64,000 nt of DNA from Streptomyces sp. ML-6 (GTDB lineage Bacteria > Actinomycetota > Actinomycetes > Streptomycetales > Streptomycetaceae). A model generated the notes under the pieces. It was not told the origin of the DNA and ran no database searches. It saw only the letters and a list, made by a program, of their open reading frames with translations. Location: the NCBI RefSeq assembly GCF_030116705.1, contig NZ_JAOTIK010000001.1, positions 3,677,001-3,741,000 of the forward strand, written 5' to 3'. Within the stretch, counting starts at the first letter, position 1. The number at the start of each line of letters is the position of its first letter. Position numbers and translations under genes: made by a program. Below are positions 42,428 through 50,334 of this stretch, piece by piece.

Positions 42428-43267
42428 TCACTGCCAGGTCGCGGTGTCCGGGTCGATGCCGTGGGCGCGGGCGTCCGCGTCGATGATCTGCCGGAGCCAG
42501 GCGGCGAGGCCGGGCCGGATGCCGTCGTAGTGGGCGGCGAATCCCGGATCGGCCTCGTACATGCGGCCCAGGCAGACCTGCATCTGCCTGGTGAGGGGGA
42601 AGTACGAGGTGAAGACCTCGCGGTGCCGCTCGGCGAGCCGGTTCGCCTCCGGGCTGCCGGGGGCCACACCGGCGTCCATCGCGTCCGCGAGGGCGCGGTC
42701 GAGGCCGGCGACGGCGTCGGCGACCGCCTGCCACTCCTCCGGGCCGCGCGAGGCGGAGAGTTCGGCGTACTGCCGCCACTGCGTCGTGTCCCCGTAGCGG
42801 CGGCGGGCCTCGGCGGGCCCGTCCGGGTCCCACCGGGGGCCGAAGATCGCGGTCTGCTGCTCGACGGTCAGCAGCAGACCGCGCTCATGGGCCTCGATCA
42901 TCCGGTCCAGTCCGGCGCCGAGCCGCTGGAGGCGGTCGATCCGTTCGGTGACCTGGGCGCGCTGCGCACGCAGCGCGCCCGGCACGTCAGCGGTCGAGTC
43001 GTCCAGGACGTCCCGGATCCGGTCCAGGCCGAGACCGACCTCGCGGTAGACCACGATGCGGTGCAGGCGTTCCAGGTCACCGGCGGTGTAGAGCCGGTAT
43101 CCGGCGGCCGTGCGCATCGACGGGCGGGCCAGGCCGATCTCGTCCCAGTGGTGCAGCGCGCGGACGGTCACGCCCAGACGCGTCGAGACCTGGCCGACGG
43201 TCAGGCCGTCGGCCTCGGGACCGGCCTCGGCCTCGGCTCCGGCTCCGGTTTCAGCTGCGTCAGGCAT
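42428..43267 (-). CDS. MerR family regulator with TipAS domain
   Basis: A 279-residue MerR-type regulator. The HTH is at about residues 22-95 (LTVGQVSTRLGVTVRALHHW, DEIGLARPSMRTAAGYRLY), followed by a coiled-coil dimerisation helix, and a C-terminal TipAS-like antibiotic-recognition domain (about 150-275: WDPDGPAEARRRYGDT, WQAVADAVAGLDRALADAMD). TipAL activates efflux or protective genes on binding thiopeptides. The first 20 residues are Glu/Ala-rich. It overlaps the end of the upstream VOC gene by eight bases, so the two form an operon controlled by the dyad at 43828. Confidence 0.92.
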   Translation of the reverse strand: MPDAAETGAGAEAEAGPEADGLTVGQVSTRLGVTVRALHHWDEIGLARPSMRTAAGYRLYTAGDLERLHRIVVYREVGLGLDRIRDVLDDSTADVPGALRAQRAQVTERIDRLQRLGAGLDRMIEAHERGLLLTVEQQTAIFGPRWDPDGPAEARRRYGDTTQWRQYAELSASRGPEEWQAVADAVAGLDRALADAMDAGVAPGSPEANRLAERHREVFTSYFPLTRQMQVCLGRMYEADPGFAAHYDGIRPGLAAWLRQIIDADARAHGIDPDTATWQ

Positions 43268-43811
43268 GCTCCTTATTGTCGTCATTCGTGTCGTGGGCCG
43301 AGTCCGGCGGAGTGATCCCGATGGCTTCAAGGTTCCGTGCCTCCTGGCTCGCCGGATCGAAGGGCTTCGCCGCGGTGAGGACGATCCGGGCGTTCTCGGG
43401 AGTGATCACCGTCACGTCGCGCGTGTTCCAGGGCGTGTCCCGGGGGCCGTCGACCGAGTCCGGGCGCAGCGCGCGGCAGCCCTCGATCACGGAATCGATC
43501 TGGCCGAGCACACACGCGAAGCTGAAGCCCATCGCGGGCGCCTGCTCCGGAACGCTCTCCTTCTCCGCCGCGACGAGGAGCACGTCCTGGAACGCCCACC
43601 GGCGCAGATGCACGAGTGTGCCGGGGATGCTGAACAGTTCGAAGAATCCGAGCCCGCGGACCCAGAAGTCCACCGAGGCCGCGAGGTCGTTCGTGGGGAT
43701 CGTCGCGAACGCGGGCATTCCGTAGATGCCGTGGAACGGCTCCGGCGGAACCGCGTCCGGGCCGGGGGCGGGTACGGGGCTGATCTCGAACGCGTTGTAG
43801 TAGTCGCTCAT
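43260..43811 (-). CDS. VOC family protein (bleomycin-resistance/dioxygenase fold)
   Basis: A 183-residue VOC protein. The start MPAFATIPTNDLAASVDFWV and the end ARIVLTAAKPFDPA bracket a single glyoxalase-like module. VOC proteins next to TipA-type regulators may sequester or modify an antibiotic, so a drug-response pair is the natural reading, but no substrate is visible. ATG 43811 follows AAGGTGGGG and is 16 bases from the MerR operator, so the transcript leader is very short. Confidence 0.88.
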   Translation of the reverse strand: MSDYYNAFEISPVPAPGPDAVPPEPFHGIYGMPAFATIPTNDLAASVDFWVRGLGFFELFSIPGTLVHLRRWAFQDVLLVAAEKESVPEQAPAMGFSFACVLGQIDSVIEGCRALRPDSVDGPRDTPWNTRDVTVITPENARIVLTAAKPFDPASQEARNLEAIGITPPDSAHDTNDDNKEHA

Positions 43812-43827
43812 GGGCCCCACCTTCCGG

Positions 43828-43844
43828 CCTCACGCAACGTGAGG
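43828..43844 (-). promoter_or_regulatory. MerR-type operator CCTCACG-N3-CGTGAGG
   Basis: A perfect seven-base dyad. On the minus strand it is directly preceded by TTGACC, i.e. a -35 overlapped by the operator, the layout found at TipA/MerR promoters with a long spacer. It drives the VOC-MerR operon. Confidence 0.75.
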
Positions 43845-44301
43845 GTCAAGCCGGAATTTTCCGAAGCCGCCCGAGGGCGGCTGGTCGGCCGCCGGAGGGC
43901 TTCCGGGGCCGGCCCCGGTCGTCTTCCCGACGGTCGGCCGGCCCGGCGTCTTCCTGGCGGCCGGCCGGTCGTGATCCGGGGCCGGGGGCCGGGTTGCACG
44001 TACCGCCTACGGCCGCGCGGCCGGTTGCCCGCAGCTGCGCATCCGGCCGGAGGGCCGAAACGCCCACCGACTGCATCGGGTCAATATCTGGCGCGATCCG
44101 GTCGGTACCACAACCGTACGGAAGGCCGACGACGGCCACGAGAACGTACCCACAGTTGCCGTGGCGGCCCGGCCGCACACCGCCACCGGCCCGAAATGGG
44201 CGCGCGAGCGGCTCTCCCCACCCCGCGGTCCGGGGTGGCGGGCGGACGGCCCGGACGGGGGCGGAGCGCGGCGACACGCATCCAGCTGACCGGCAGGTCA
44301 G

Positions 44302-44330
44302 TTGATGCCGACTTGACCAACGGTCATAAT
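44302..44330 (+). promoter_or_regulatory. Promoter: TTGATG - 17 bp - CATAAT
   Basis: -35 TTGATG at 44302-44307 and -10 CATAAT at 44325-44330 with an ideal 17-base spacer. This is the best vegetative-type promoter in the window. The expected start is at about 44337, exactly where a strong hairpin begins. It lies in the 835-bp gap 43812-44646; from 43850 to 44300 nothing else is seen. Confidence 0.65.
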
Positions 44331-44336
44331 GGACGA

Positions 44337-44488
44337 GCAGCCCTTCACGCATCCCCCGTCGTGAAGGGCTGCACCCATAACTGCCCACAAATGCACGCCT
44401 TGTCCGACTTGTCCGACGGAATTGCGCACAGGGCAGGGCGACTTCACGGGCAGGACACTCCCCTCGCGGTCCCCTGCCCGTGTTTTTT
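44337..44488 (+). ncRNA. Candidate small RNA (about 150 nt, two hairpins, 6C-like)
   Basis: Between the promoter at 44302 and a perfect intrinsic terminator ending at 44488 there is no open frame with codon bias. The RNA would start with a 13-pair hairpin (GCAGCCCTTCACG / CGTGAAGGGCTGC, 44337-44372) whose loop contains CCCCC, then an unpaired A/C-rich stretch, then the terminator hairpin whose loop contains CCCC twice. Two hairpins with C-rich loops recall the actinobacterial 6C RNA family, whose C stretches pair with G-rich ribosome sites; the C runs here are shorter than six, so membership is uncertain. It could instead be an attenuated leader of the downstream operon. Confidence 0.55.
44445..44488 (+). 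terminator. Rho-independent terminator with T6 tract
   Basis: CACGGGCAGG pairs with CCTGCCCGTG (ten pairs, 18-base loop) and is followed directly by TTTTTT. It is the only textbook intrinsic terminator in the window and defines the 3' end of the candidate small RNA. Confidence 0.85.
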
Positions 44489-44504
44489 CGAGTTAACAGT
44501 GACG

Positions 44505-44520
44505 TTGCGTATTTACGCAA
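44505..44520. promoter_or_regulatory. Dyad TTGCGTA-TT-TACGCAA
   Basis: A perfect seven-base inverted repeat with a two-base centre, 127 bases before the XRE gene. It is a good operator candidate for the XRE protein itself. A possible -10 (TACAGT) lies at about 44572-44577. Confidence 0.6.
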
Positions 44521-44646
44521 GCCCGTTCCCGTACCGCCCACCACACCGGGGGCTCCGTCACACGATTCGTTACAGTGCAATCCCGTTGACCGAAACGACG
44601 ACCGAGCACCGCTGGTCGGGCGGGGAACGGATACGTGGGGAGCCGG

Positions 44647-45105
44647 ATGGACAGCGTCGAGGAACGCACGCCGGAGCTGCGGACACTGCAGCAAAAGGTC
44701 GAGTACATGGTCGAGAAGACGTTCCCCGGACAGAAGGTCTCGGGCCGGGTCTTCGCCGACCTGGTCAAGGAACGCGGCGGTTCCCTCTCGCACAGCTACT
44801 TCTCCAACATACTCGCGGGGAAGGTGACGCAGCCGTCCGAGGACATCCTCAAGGCGCTCGGCCTGGGCTTCGGCGTGGACTGGCGGTTCTTCAAGGAGGA
44901 GTCCGAGGTGGTCGACGACGTCGTCGCCGGGCTCCAGTTCCTCGCCAAGCGGCGCACGGGGGAGATCAGCGGGGTCGCCGGCCGGGGCCTCGACGAGGAC
45001 GGGCTCCCGCCGGAGCTGCTGCAGTTCGCCCTCTCCCTGCTGGAGGACGCCCGGGGCAGGCAGGACGCGTCCGACGGCGGCGCCCCCGGCGAACCGGAGG
45101 GGTAG
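44647..45105 (+). CDS. XRE-like helix-turn-helix protein
   Basis: A 152-residue regulator. An HTH of the lambda-repressor type covers about residues 25-75: SGRVFADLVKERGGSLSHSY, FSNILAGKVTQPSEDILKAL. The C-terminus is helical and acidic (LPPELLQFALSLLEDARG). ATG behind GGGGAG. It heads a run of three genes (this, a metallo-peptidase, a membrane protein) that I know as a recurrent actinomycete set. By analogy with ImmR-ImmA and DdrO-IrrE pairs, the peptidase next door may cleave this repressor. Confidence 0.88.
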   Translation: MDSVEERTPELRTLQQKVEYMVEKTFPGQKVSGRVFADLVKERGGSLSHSYFSNILAGKVTQPSEDILKALGLGFGVDWRFFKEESEVVDDVVAGLQFLAKRRTGEISGVAGRGLDEDGLPPELLQFALSLLEDARGRQDASDGGAPGEPEG

Positions 45106-45113
45106 ACCTCCAC

Positions 45114-45728
45114 ATGTCCATGCGCGAACTGCGGAAGGAATGCGAGGCCGGGCTGGCCGACCTCCCCATACCCGCGCCCTTCTCCATCGACGCACTGGTG
45201 GCGAACATGGAGGCGGCCCGCGGCCGCACCATCGTGCTGCACGAGATGCCCGACCGGCTGGCCCGCGTCAACGCGGCCTGCGGGCTGCGGCTGAAGACCG
45301 GCGGGACGAGCTTCGTGCTCTACCGCCGCCGTCCGACCGAGTACCAGACCCAGCACGTCATCCTGCACGAGCTGTGCCACGAGTGGTTCGACCACGGCAC
45401 CTCCCTCGACGCCGAACAGCTCAGGCGACTGCTGCCGGTCTTCGACACCTCGCTGATCACCCGGGTCCTGGGCGGTGGGCCCACGCCCGCCCCCACGCCC
45501 GCGCCCCCGGTCGCCGACACCATCGCCCACGCGATCCGGTCGGGGGACGGCACCGTGCAGGCCCGCGCGCAGTACGACACCCACGACGAGCGCATGGCCG
45601 AGTTCGGCGCCTCCCTCATCCCCCGCATGGCCCGGGACGTGTCGAGCGACGACATGGTGGGGCGCCTGGCCAACTCCCTCTCGCGCCCCGTCGCCAGCCG
45701 CCGCCGCGGCCTGTTCCGCCGTTCCTGA
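45114..45728 (+). CDS. ImmA/IrrE-family metallo-endopeptidase
   Basis: A 204-residue zinc peptidase. HELCHEWFDHG holds the HExxH motif (His 85, Glu 86, His 89), and VILHELCHEW is typical of the ImmA/IrrE (DUF955) family. The fold starts with IDALVANMEAARGRTIVLHE. A Pro-rich loop (PTPAPTPAPPVAD) interrupts the second half. These peptidases relieve repression by cutting an XRE-type repressor on a signal; the adjacent XRE gene is the obvious substrate. ATG 45114 lies 12 bases after GGAGG and nine bases past the XRE stop. Confidence 0.92.
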   Translation: MSMRELRKECEAGLADLPIPAPFSIDALVANMEAARGRTIVLHEMPDRLARVNAACGLRLKTGGTSFVLYRRRPTEYQTQHVILHELCHEWFDHGTSLDAEQLRRLLPVFDTSLITRVLGGGPTPAPTPAPPVADTIAHAIRSGDGTVQARAQYDTHDERMAEFGASLIPRMARDVSSDDMVGRLANSLSRPVASRRRGLFRRS

Positions 45729-45779
45729 CACCGCGCCTCCCCGTCCTCCTCGCCCCCACCCCACCCCCAAGGACCCGCC

Positions 45780-47093
45780 GTGACCCCGCTCGACCTCGCC
45801 GGCTACCTCATAGCCGTCCTGATGACGGCCGTCGCCGTCTGGCGCATGCCCGCCGCCCTGTGGGGCGACGAAGAAGACAAACGCCGCCGGGCCCTGTGGG
45901 GCTGCTACGCGGGCTTCGCCGCCGCCCTGTGGACCAAGACCCAGGCCGTGCGCCTGGCGCTCAACGACAGCGCCGTCACCGACCTCGCCGTCCTGATCAA
46001 GCACTACACGGCCACCATCGCGCTCCTGGCCATCCTCAGCTACATCGTCGCCATCTACGGCCAGTACCCCGACGGCGGGACCATCCCGCGCCACGTGCGG
46101 TTCGCCCGCGCCATCCAGCAGGTGGCGACCAAGGCGTCGATCGCCACGCTGATCCTGCTGACGGTGCTGTTCTTCACCGTCGTCGACCGCTCCGTCCCCT
46201 CGGACCGCTTCGTCGCCGACCACGCCGGTCAGTGGGGGGCCACGCTGTACATGAGCGTGTTCTACCTCTACTTGGGCGCCGCCTCCGCCGTCTGCGCGTA
46301 CCAGTGGGCGCTGGCCACCGCCGGGGCCCGGCTCCGCCATCTGCGGGTGGGGCTCGGCATGATGACGTTCGCCATGTTCATCGGGGTCGGCTACACCGTC
46401 AGCCGGACCCTGTTCCTGTGGGTCAGCGTCCTGGACACCCCCAGCGAATCCTTCGCCCAGCACTTCGACGAGGTCACCGAGGCCGCGCAGGTGGTGCTGT
46501 TCGCCTTCTTCGCCGTGGGGGCCTCCATCCCCGCCTTCAGCAAGGGGCAGCGCCGCGCGAAGCTGTGGCGGGCCCAGGTCAAACTGCACGGCCTCTGGCA
46601 CGAGTTGATGACCGCCTTCCCCGAGCAGCCCTTCGACCCGCCCGCCCCGCTGGTCCGCGAACTCACCCGCTTCGACACCCCGGCCGACCTGCGCATCGAC
46701 CGCTGGGCCGCCGACATCGCGGACGCGGTCGAAAAGCTGCGCCACTACGTCCCGGACACCCTGCTCCCGGCCGCGAAGGCCGCCGCCGCGGCGGACGGCG
46801 CCACGGACACGGAGAAGGCCGGCCCGCTCGCCGAGGCGTACTGGATCAAGGCCGCGCTCACCGCCAGGAACAACGGCGCGGGCGCCACGACCGCCGCCGC
46901 GGTGGACACCCAGCACGCCACCGACCAGGACGGCGAGGTCGCCTGGCTGGTGCGGGTGGCCACCGCCTACCGGACCGTCACGGCGGACCGGGCGACACAG
47001 GTGCTGGAGCAGGCCGCGACCGGCGCCGGTGCCCGTGGTGCCGGTGCCGACGCCAGTGCCGGTGCCGCACAACCGCCGCACACCGGTGGATGA
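45780..47093 (+). CDS. MAB_1171c-family putative membrane transporter (DUF6545)
   Basis: A 437-residue protein with seven to eight hydrophobic segments in the first 255 residues (DLAGYLIAVLMTAVAVWRM, AILSYIVAIYGQYPDGG, SVFYLYLGAASAVCAYQWAL, VVLFAFFAVGASIPAF) and a soluble C-terminal DUF6545 domain (LWHELMTAFPEQPF, WIKAALTARNNG, AWLVRVATAYRTV). Members sit behind XRE and ImmA/IrrE genes throughout Streptomyces. The transporter label is a guess in the databases; a membrane sensor whose soluble part talks to the peptidase is equally possible. GTG behind AAGGA. Its stop overlaps the next start. Confidence 0.88.
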   Translation: MTPLDLAGYLIAVLMTAVAVWRMPAALWGDEEDKRRRALWGCYAGFAAALWTKTQAVRLALNDSAVTDLAVLIKHYTATIALLAILSYIVAIYGQYPDGGTIPRHVRFARAIQQVATKASIATLILLTVLFFTVVDRSVPSDRFVADHAGQWGATLYMSVFYLYLGAASAVCAYQWALATAGARLRHLRVGLGMMTFAMFIGVGYTVSRTLFLWVSVLDTPSESFAQHFDEVTEAAQVVLFAFFAVGASIPAFSKGQRRAKLWRAQVKLHGLWHELMTAFPEQPFDPPAPLVRELTRFDTPADLRIDRWAADIADAVEKLRHYVPDTLLPAAKAAAAADGATDTEKAGPLAEAYWIKAALTARNNGAGATTAAAVDTQHATDQDGEVAWLVRVATAYRTVTADRATQVLEQAATGAGARGAGADASAGAAQPPHTGG

Positions 47094-47989
47094 CGGAAAA
47101 ACCACCGTTGAACGGGGCATCCGATGGGTACGGGTGCCCCGTGCCGAACTTCGAGATCACCACCGCGAGCGCCGATGACCTCACCCTCCAGGCCGAATGG
47201 GCCCACCAGGAGAGCTGGAATCCCGGCCTCACCGACCGCCACGCCTTCTTCGCCGCCGACCCGCGCGGCTTCCTGTTCGGCCGGCTCGACGGCGAACCGG
47301 TCTCCTGCATCTCCGTAATCCGCTACGGCACCGGCTCCGGCTTCCTCGGCTTCTACCTGACCCGCCCCGAACTGCGCGGCCAGGGCTACGGGTTGCAGAC
47401 CTGGCAGGCCGGCATGGCCCGGTTGCAGGGGCGCAACGTCGGCCTCGACGGGGTGGTGGCCCAGCAGCCCAACTACCGCAAGTCCGGCTTCCGGCCGGTC
47501 TGGACGAACATGCGCTACGAGGGCCTGCCGCCGGCCGGACTGCCCGCCCCGGCCGGCACCGCCCTCGTCGATGCCCGCGCCGTCCCCTTCGACCGGCTCG
47601 CCGACTACGACCGCCGGTTCTTCCCCGCCGCCCGGGACGGTTTCCTCGCCCCGTGGATCGCCGGACCCGGGCGCACCTCGCTCGCCGCCGTCCGGGACGG
47701 GGAGCTGCGGGGGCTGGCCGTGCTGCGCCCGTGCCGCACCTCGTCCCGCATCGGCCCGGTGTACGCCGAGTCGCCCGAGGTCGCCGGGGCCCTGGTCGGC
47801 GCCCTGGCGGCGACCGACCCCGGCACGCCGGTGGCGATCGACGTGCCCGACGTCAACCCGGCGGCCGTGCGGCTGGCGGAACAGCTGGGCCTCACCCCGT
47901 CGTTCGAGACCGCCCGGATGTACACCGGCCCCGCGCCGGACATCGACCACGACGGGCTGTTCGGCATCACCAGCCTGGAACTGGGCTGA
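47090..47989 (+). CDS. GNAT family N-acetyltransferase, two-domain
   Basis: A 299-residue GNAT. The first domain (about 15-145) has the acetyl-CoA loop RPELRGQGYGLQTWQAGMAR; a second, C-terminal domain (about 150-295) has FDRLADYDRRFFPAARDGFL and PAVRLAEQLGLTPSFETARM, as in the YitH/HSE-type GNATs of actinomycetes. The ATG at 47090 overlaps the stop of the MAB_1171c gene; if this is right the gene belongs to the XRE-peptidase operon. A GTG at about 47140 starts nearer to the homology and cannot be excluded. Confidence 0.88.
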   Translation: MTEKPPLNGASDGYGCPVPNFEITTASADDLTLQAEWAHQESWNPGLTDRHAFFAADPRGFLFGRLDGEPVSCISVIRYGTGSGFLGFYLTRPELRGQGYGLQTWQAGMARLQGRNVGLDGVVAQQPNYRKSGFRPVWTNMRYEGLPPAGLPAPAGTALVDARAVPFDRLADYDRRFFPAARDGFLAPWIAGPGRTSLAAVRDGELRGLAVLRPCRTSSRIGPVYAESPEVAGALVGALAATDPGTPVAIDVPDVNPAAVRLAEQLGLTPSFETARMYTGPAPDIDHDGLFGITSLELG

Positions 47990-48020
47990 GCCGGGGCGGG
48001 GCGATCCGGGTGCTCTCTCC

Positions 48021-48046
48021 GGTTTCCGGGGCCGGTTTCCGGGGCC
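48021..48046. repeat. Two tandem GGTTTCCGGGGCC units
   Basis: A 13-bp unit directly repeated between two convergent genes, followed by further TCGGTGTCCGTG-type slippage repeats. No terminator of classical form is seen in this 86-bp gap. Confidence 0.55.
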
Positions 48047-48075
48047 GGTGTCGGTGTCCGTGTCGGTTTCCGGGA

Positions 48076-49779
48076 TCACAGGGGGGCGCGGGGGCGGGTG
48101 CGCGAGGCCAGGACCGCTATGTCGTCCTCGGCGCCCGGCCCGAACCGTTCGAGCACCTCGTCCAGCAGGTCGTCGAGGCTGCCGCTCCTGGGCATCGTCA
48201 GGTCCTCCAGGCGGGCGAGCGAGGTGTCGATGTCCTCGCCGCGCCGCTCCACCAGCCCGTCGGTGTACAGGAACAGCACCGACCCGGGGCCGAACTCCAC
48301 CAGCGTCGAGCGGTAGCCGCCGAAGCCGGTGCCCAGCGGCGGCCCCACCGCCATCTCGGCGCACAGCCTGGTGCCCGCCAGCGGGTCGATCAGCACCGGC
48401 GGCAGGTGCCCGGCGCTCGCCATCTCGCACGCCCCGCCGAACCGGTCGACGACGGCCAGCAGACAGGTCGCCGCCCGGTCCAGGCCGGACCGCTCGACCA
48501 TCCGGTCCAGCCGTTCCAGGATGCGGTGCGGCGGCAACTCGTCGTCGGCGAACATCCGCAGCAGCGAGCGGTAGTGGCTCATCGCGACGGCCGCCTCCAC
48601 CCCGTGGCCCATCACGTCGCCCATCGCCTTCAGATGGCGCCCGTCCCGCAGCGGGATGACGTCGAACCAGTCGCCGCCGACCAGCACGCTCCGGTCGGCC
48701 GGCAGGTACCGGGTGGCGATCTCGATGTGCGGGTGCGGCGGGCGCGGCTCGGACAGCAGGGAACGCTGGAGCTCCAGGGCGATGGTGTGCTCGTGGGCGT
48801 ACCGGCGGGCGTGGTCGAGGTCCACGGCAGCCCGGCCGGCCAGCTCCCGGGCGACCACCACGTCCTCGTCGGTGAAGGCCGGGGAGTCCCCGGCCCGGAT
48901 CAGGACGAGGACACCCAGCGGCCCGTCGCGCACGGCTACGGGCACGATGACCACCGAGTGCATCCCCAGGGCGCGGAAGGCGGTGGCCCATTCCGGGGCG
49001 GGCGCGGAGCTCCGCAGCTGCTCGTCGCCGACGAGGTTCTCCACCACCGGCAGGTTGGCCGACAGACAACGCTGTACGGCGGCGCCCTCCTGGTAGTCGA
49101 TGTACTCGCCGATCAGCCCGAACCCGCGCAGCTCATCGCGGAGGGCGGGCACGGCGGTCAGCGCCGCCACGCGCAGCCGCAGCACACCGGGCGGGGCGGG
49201 GCGGACCGGGGCGGCGACGTCCGGCGGGAACACCTCGACCGTCGCGAGGTCCGCCAGCCCGGGCACGACGAGGTCGGCGAGCTCGGCGCAGGTGGTGTCC
49301 ATGTCGAGGGTGGTGCCGATCCGGGCGGCGGCGGTGTCGAGCAGGTTCAGGTGGCGCCGGGCCTGTTCCAGCTCGTGCCACCCCTGGTCGGAGGCCATGA
49401 CCTCCAGCACGATCCCGGCCAGGCCCACGACCCGGCCGTCGCTCTCCAGCCGGTGGAACGCCCCGTGCCAGTACCGCCGGGACCCGCCGGTCGCCGGGGT
49501 GAACCCGCTGGAGGTGATCTCGCGGGGCTTACCGTCGGCGAGCACGGCCAGCATCATGTCCTCGCCGACGTCGACCAGCGGAAGGAGCTCGGTGACGGTG
49601 CGCCCGATGTGTTCCGCGGCCGGGATGCCGTTGATCCGTTCGAGAGCCGGGTTGACGTAGAGGAAGCGCAGCCCCGTGTCGAGCACCCCCACCCCGGCCG
49701 TGGTCCCGCCGAGCAGGGCCGCCAGCACCTCGGGCCCGAGGGGCGACGGCGGATCGCCGGCGTACGCATCGGCCTGCAC
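48076..49779 (-). CDS. PAS-GAF-SpoIIE (PP2C-type) phosphatase
   Basis: A 567-residue signalling phosphatase. Order: PAS domain (about 15-125; LLGGTTAGVGVLDTGLRFLY), GAF domain (about 145-310; LGMHSVVIVPVAVRDGPLGV), and a SpoIIE/RsbU-type PP2C domain (about 325-560) with VGGDWFDVIPL, GDVMGHGVEAAVAMS, LYTDGLVERRG and AEDDIAVLASR holding the metal-binding Asp residues. Such proteins dephosphorylate anti-anti-sigma factors and act in stress or development. The GTG at 49779 has AGGAGG six bases upstream; the longer frame to 49911 has no domain. Confidence 0.93.
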   Translation of the reverse strand: MQADAYAGDPPSPLGPEVLAALLGGTTAGVGVLDTGLRFLYVNPALERINGIPAAEHIGRTVTELLPLVDVGEDMMLAVLADGKPREITSSGFTPATGGSRRYWHGAFHRLESDGRVVGLAGIVLEVMASDQGWHELEQARRHLNLLDTAAARIGTTLDMDTTCAELADLVVPGLADLATVEVFPPDVAAPVRPAPPGVLRLRVAALTAVPALRDELRGFGLIGEYIDYQEGAAVQRCLSANLPVVENLVGDEQLRSSAPAPEWATAFRALGMHSVVIVPVAVRDGPLGVLVLIRAGDSPAFTDEDVVVARELAGRAAVDLDHARRYAHEHTIALELQRSLLSEPRPPHPHIEIATRYLPADRSVLVGGDWFDVIPLRDGRHLKAMGDVMGHGVEAAVAMSHYRSLLRMFADDELPPHRILERLDRMVERSGLDRAATCLLAVVDRFGGACEMASAGHLPPVLIDPLAGTRLCAEMAVGPPLGTGFGGYRSTLVEFGPGSVLFLYTDGLVERRGEDIDTSLARLEDLTMPRSGSLDDLLDEVLERFGPGAEDDIAVLASRTRPRAPL

Positions 49780-49967
49780 GTCAACCTCCTGGGCGGGCGC
49801 GGACCACCCGCTGCCCGGCCCTCCATCGTCGGCCGCCGGGTCCCGCCGCGCATCCGCTGAACGGGCCGCTTCCCCCTGCTCCCGTACACCGCCGTCCCCG
49901 CGGCCCCGCACACCACCCGGGGCCGGGCCCGTGCCCGGCCCCGGGTGTACGGGCCGCCCGGCACCGC

Positions 49968-50240
49968 TCAGGCGGTGAGCGGGTGCGAGGTACGGCCGGA
50001 CGCCTCGTCGATCTCGTCGTGCGCCTTCGTCAGCATCTTCATCGCCAGCTCATTGAGGGCTCTGGCCCCCGCGATCTCCTCGCCGACCCTGGGCTGGTCC
50101 TTGTCGGAGGGGTGGCGGCTCGCATATCCGTGGGCCCGCACCTCGTTGCCGTCCGGAAGCCGCACCAGGGCGGCCGCACGGGTCCGGTGGGAATCCTCCT
50201 CGAATTCCATGTCCACGTGCCACCCGGCAGTTGTCCTCAT
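49968..50240 (-). CDS. DUF1876 protein
   Basis: A 90-residue protein of the DUF1876 family: GWHVDMEFEEDSHRTRAAAL and VRAHGYASRHPSDKDQP are diagnostic, as is the helical end LNELAMKMLTKAHDEI. The fold resembles a small dsRBD-like domain; it is common and abundant in Streptomyces, function unknown. ATG 50240 has AGAGGTG upstream; GTG 50249 is the alternative. Monocistronic. Confidence 0.9.
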   Translation of the reverse strand: MRTTAGWHVDMEFEEDSHRTRAAALVRLPDGNEVRAHGYASRHPSDKDQPRVGEEIAGARALNELAMKMLTKAHDEIDEASGRTSHPLTA

Positions 50241-50334
50241 GACGATCACCTCTCTACCAGGGTGCTCCCGTTCCCCGGCGGCTGCACCACGGCGGCACCC
50301 CCGTGACAGAGGGGACGCATGTGTACCCGGGGGC

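Noticed and set aside
44337..44488. Firm assignment to the 6C RNA family
   Set aside because: Loop C runs are five and four, not six or more, and the neighbouring genes differ from those I remember for 6C; left as a resemblance.
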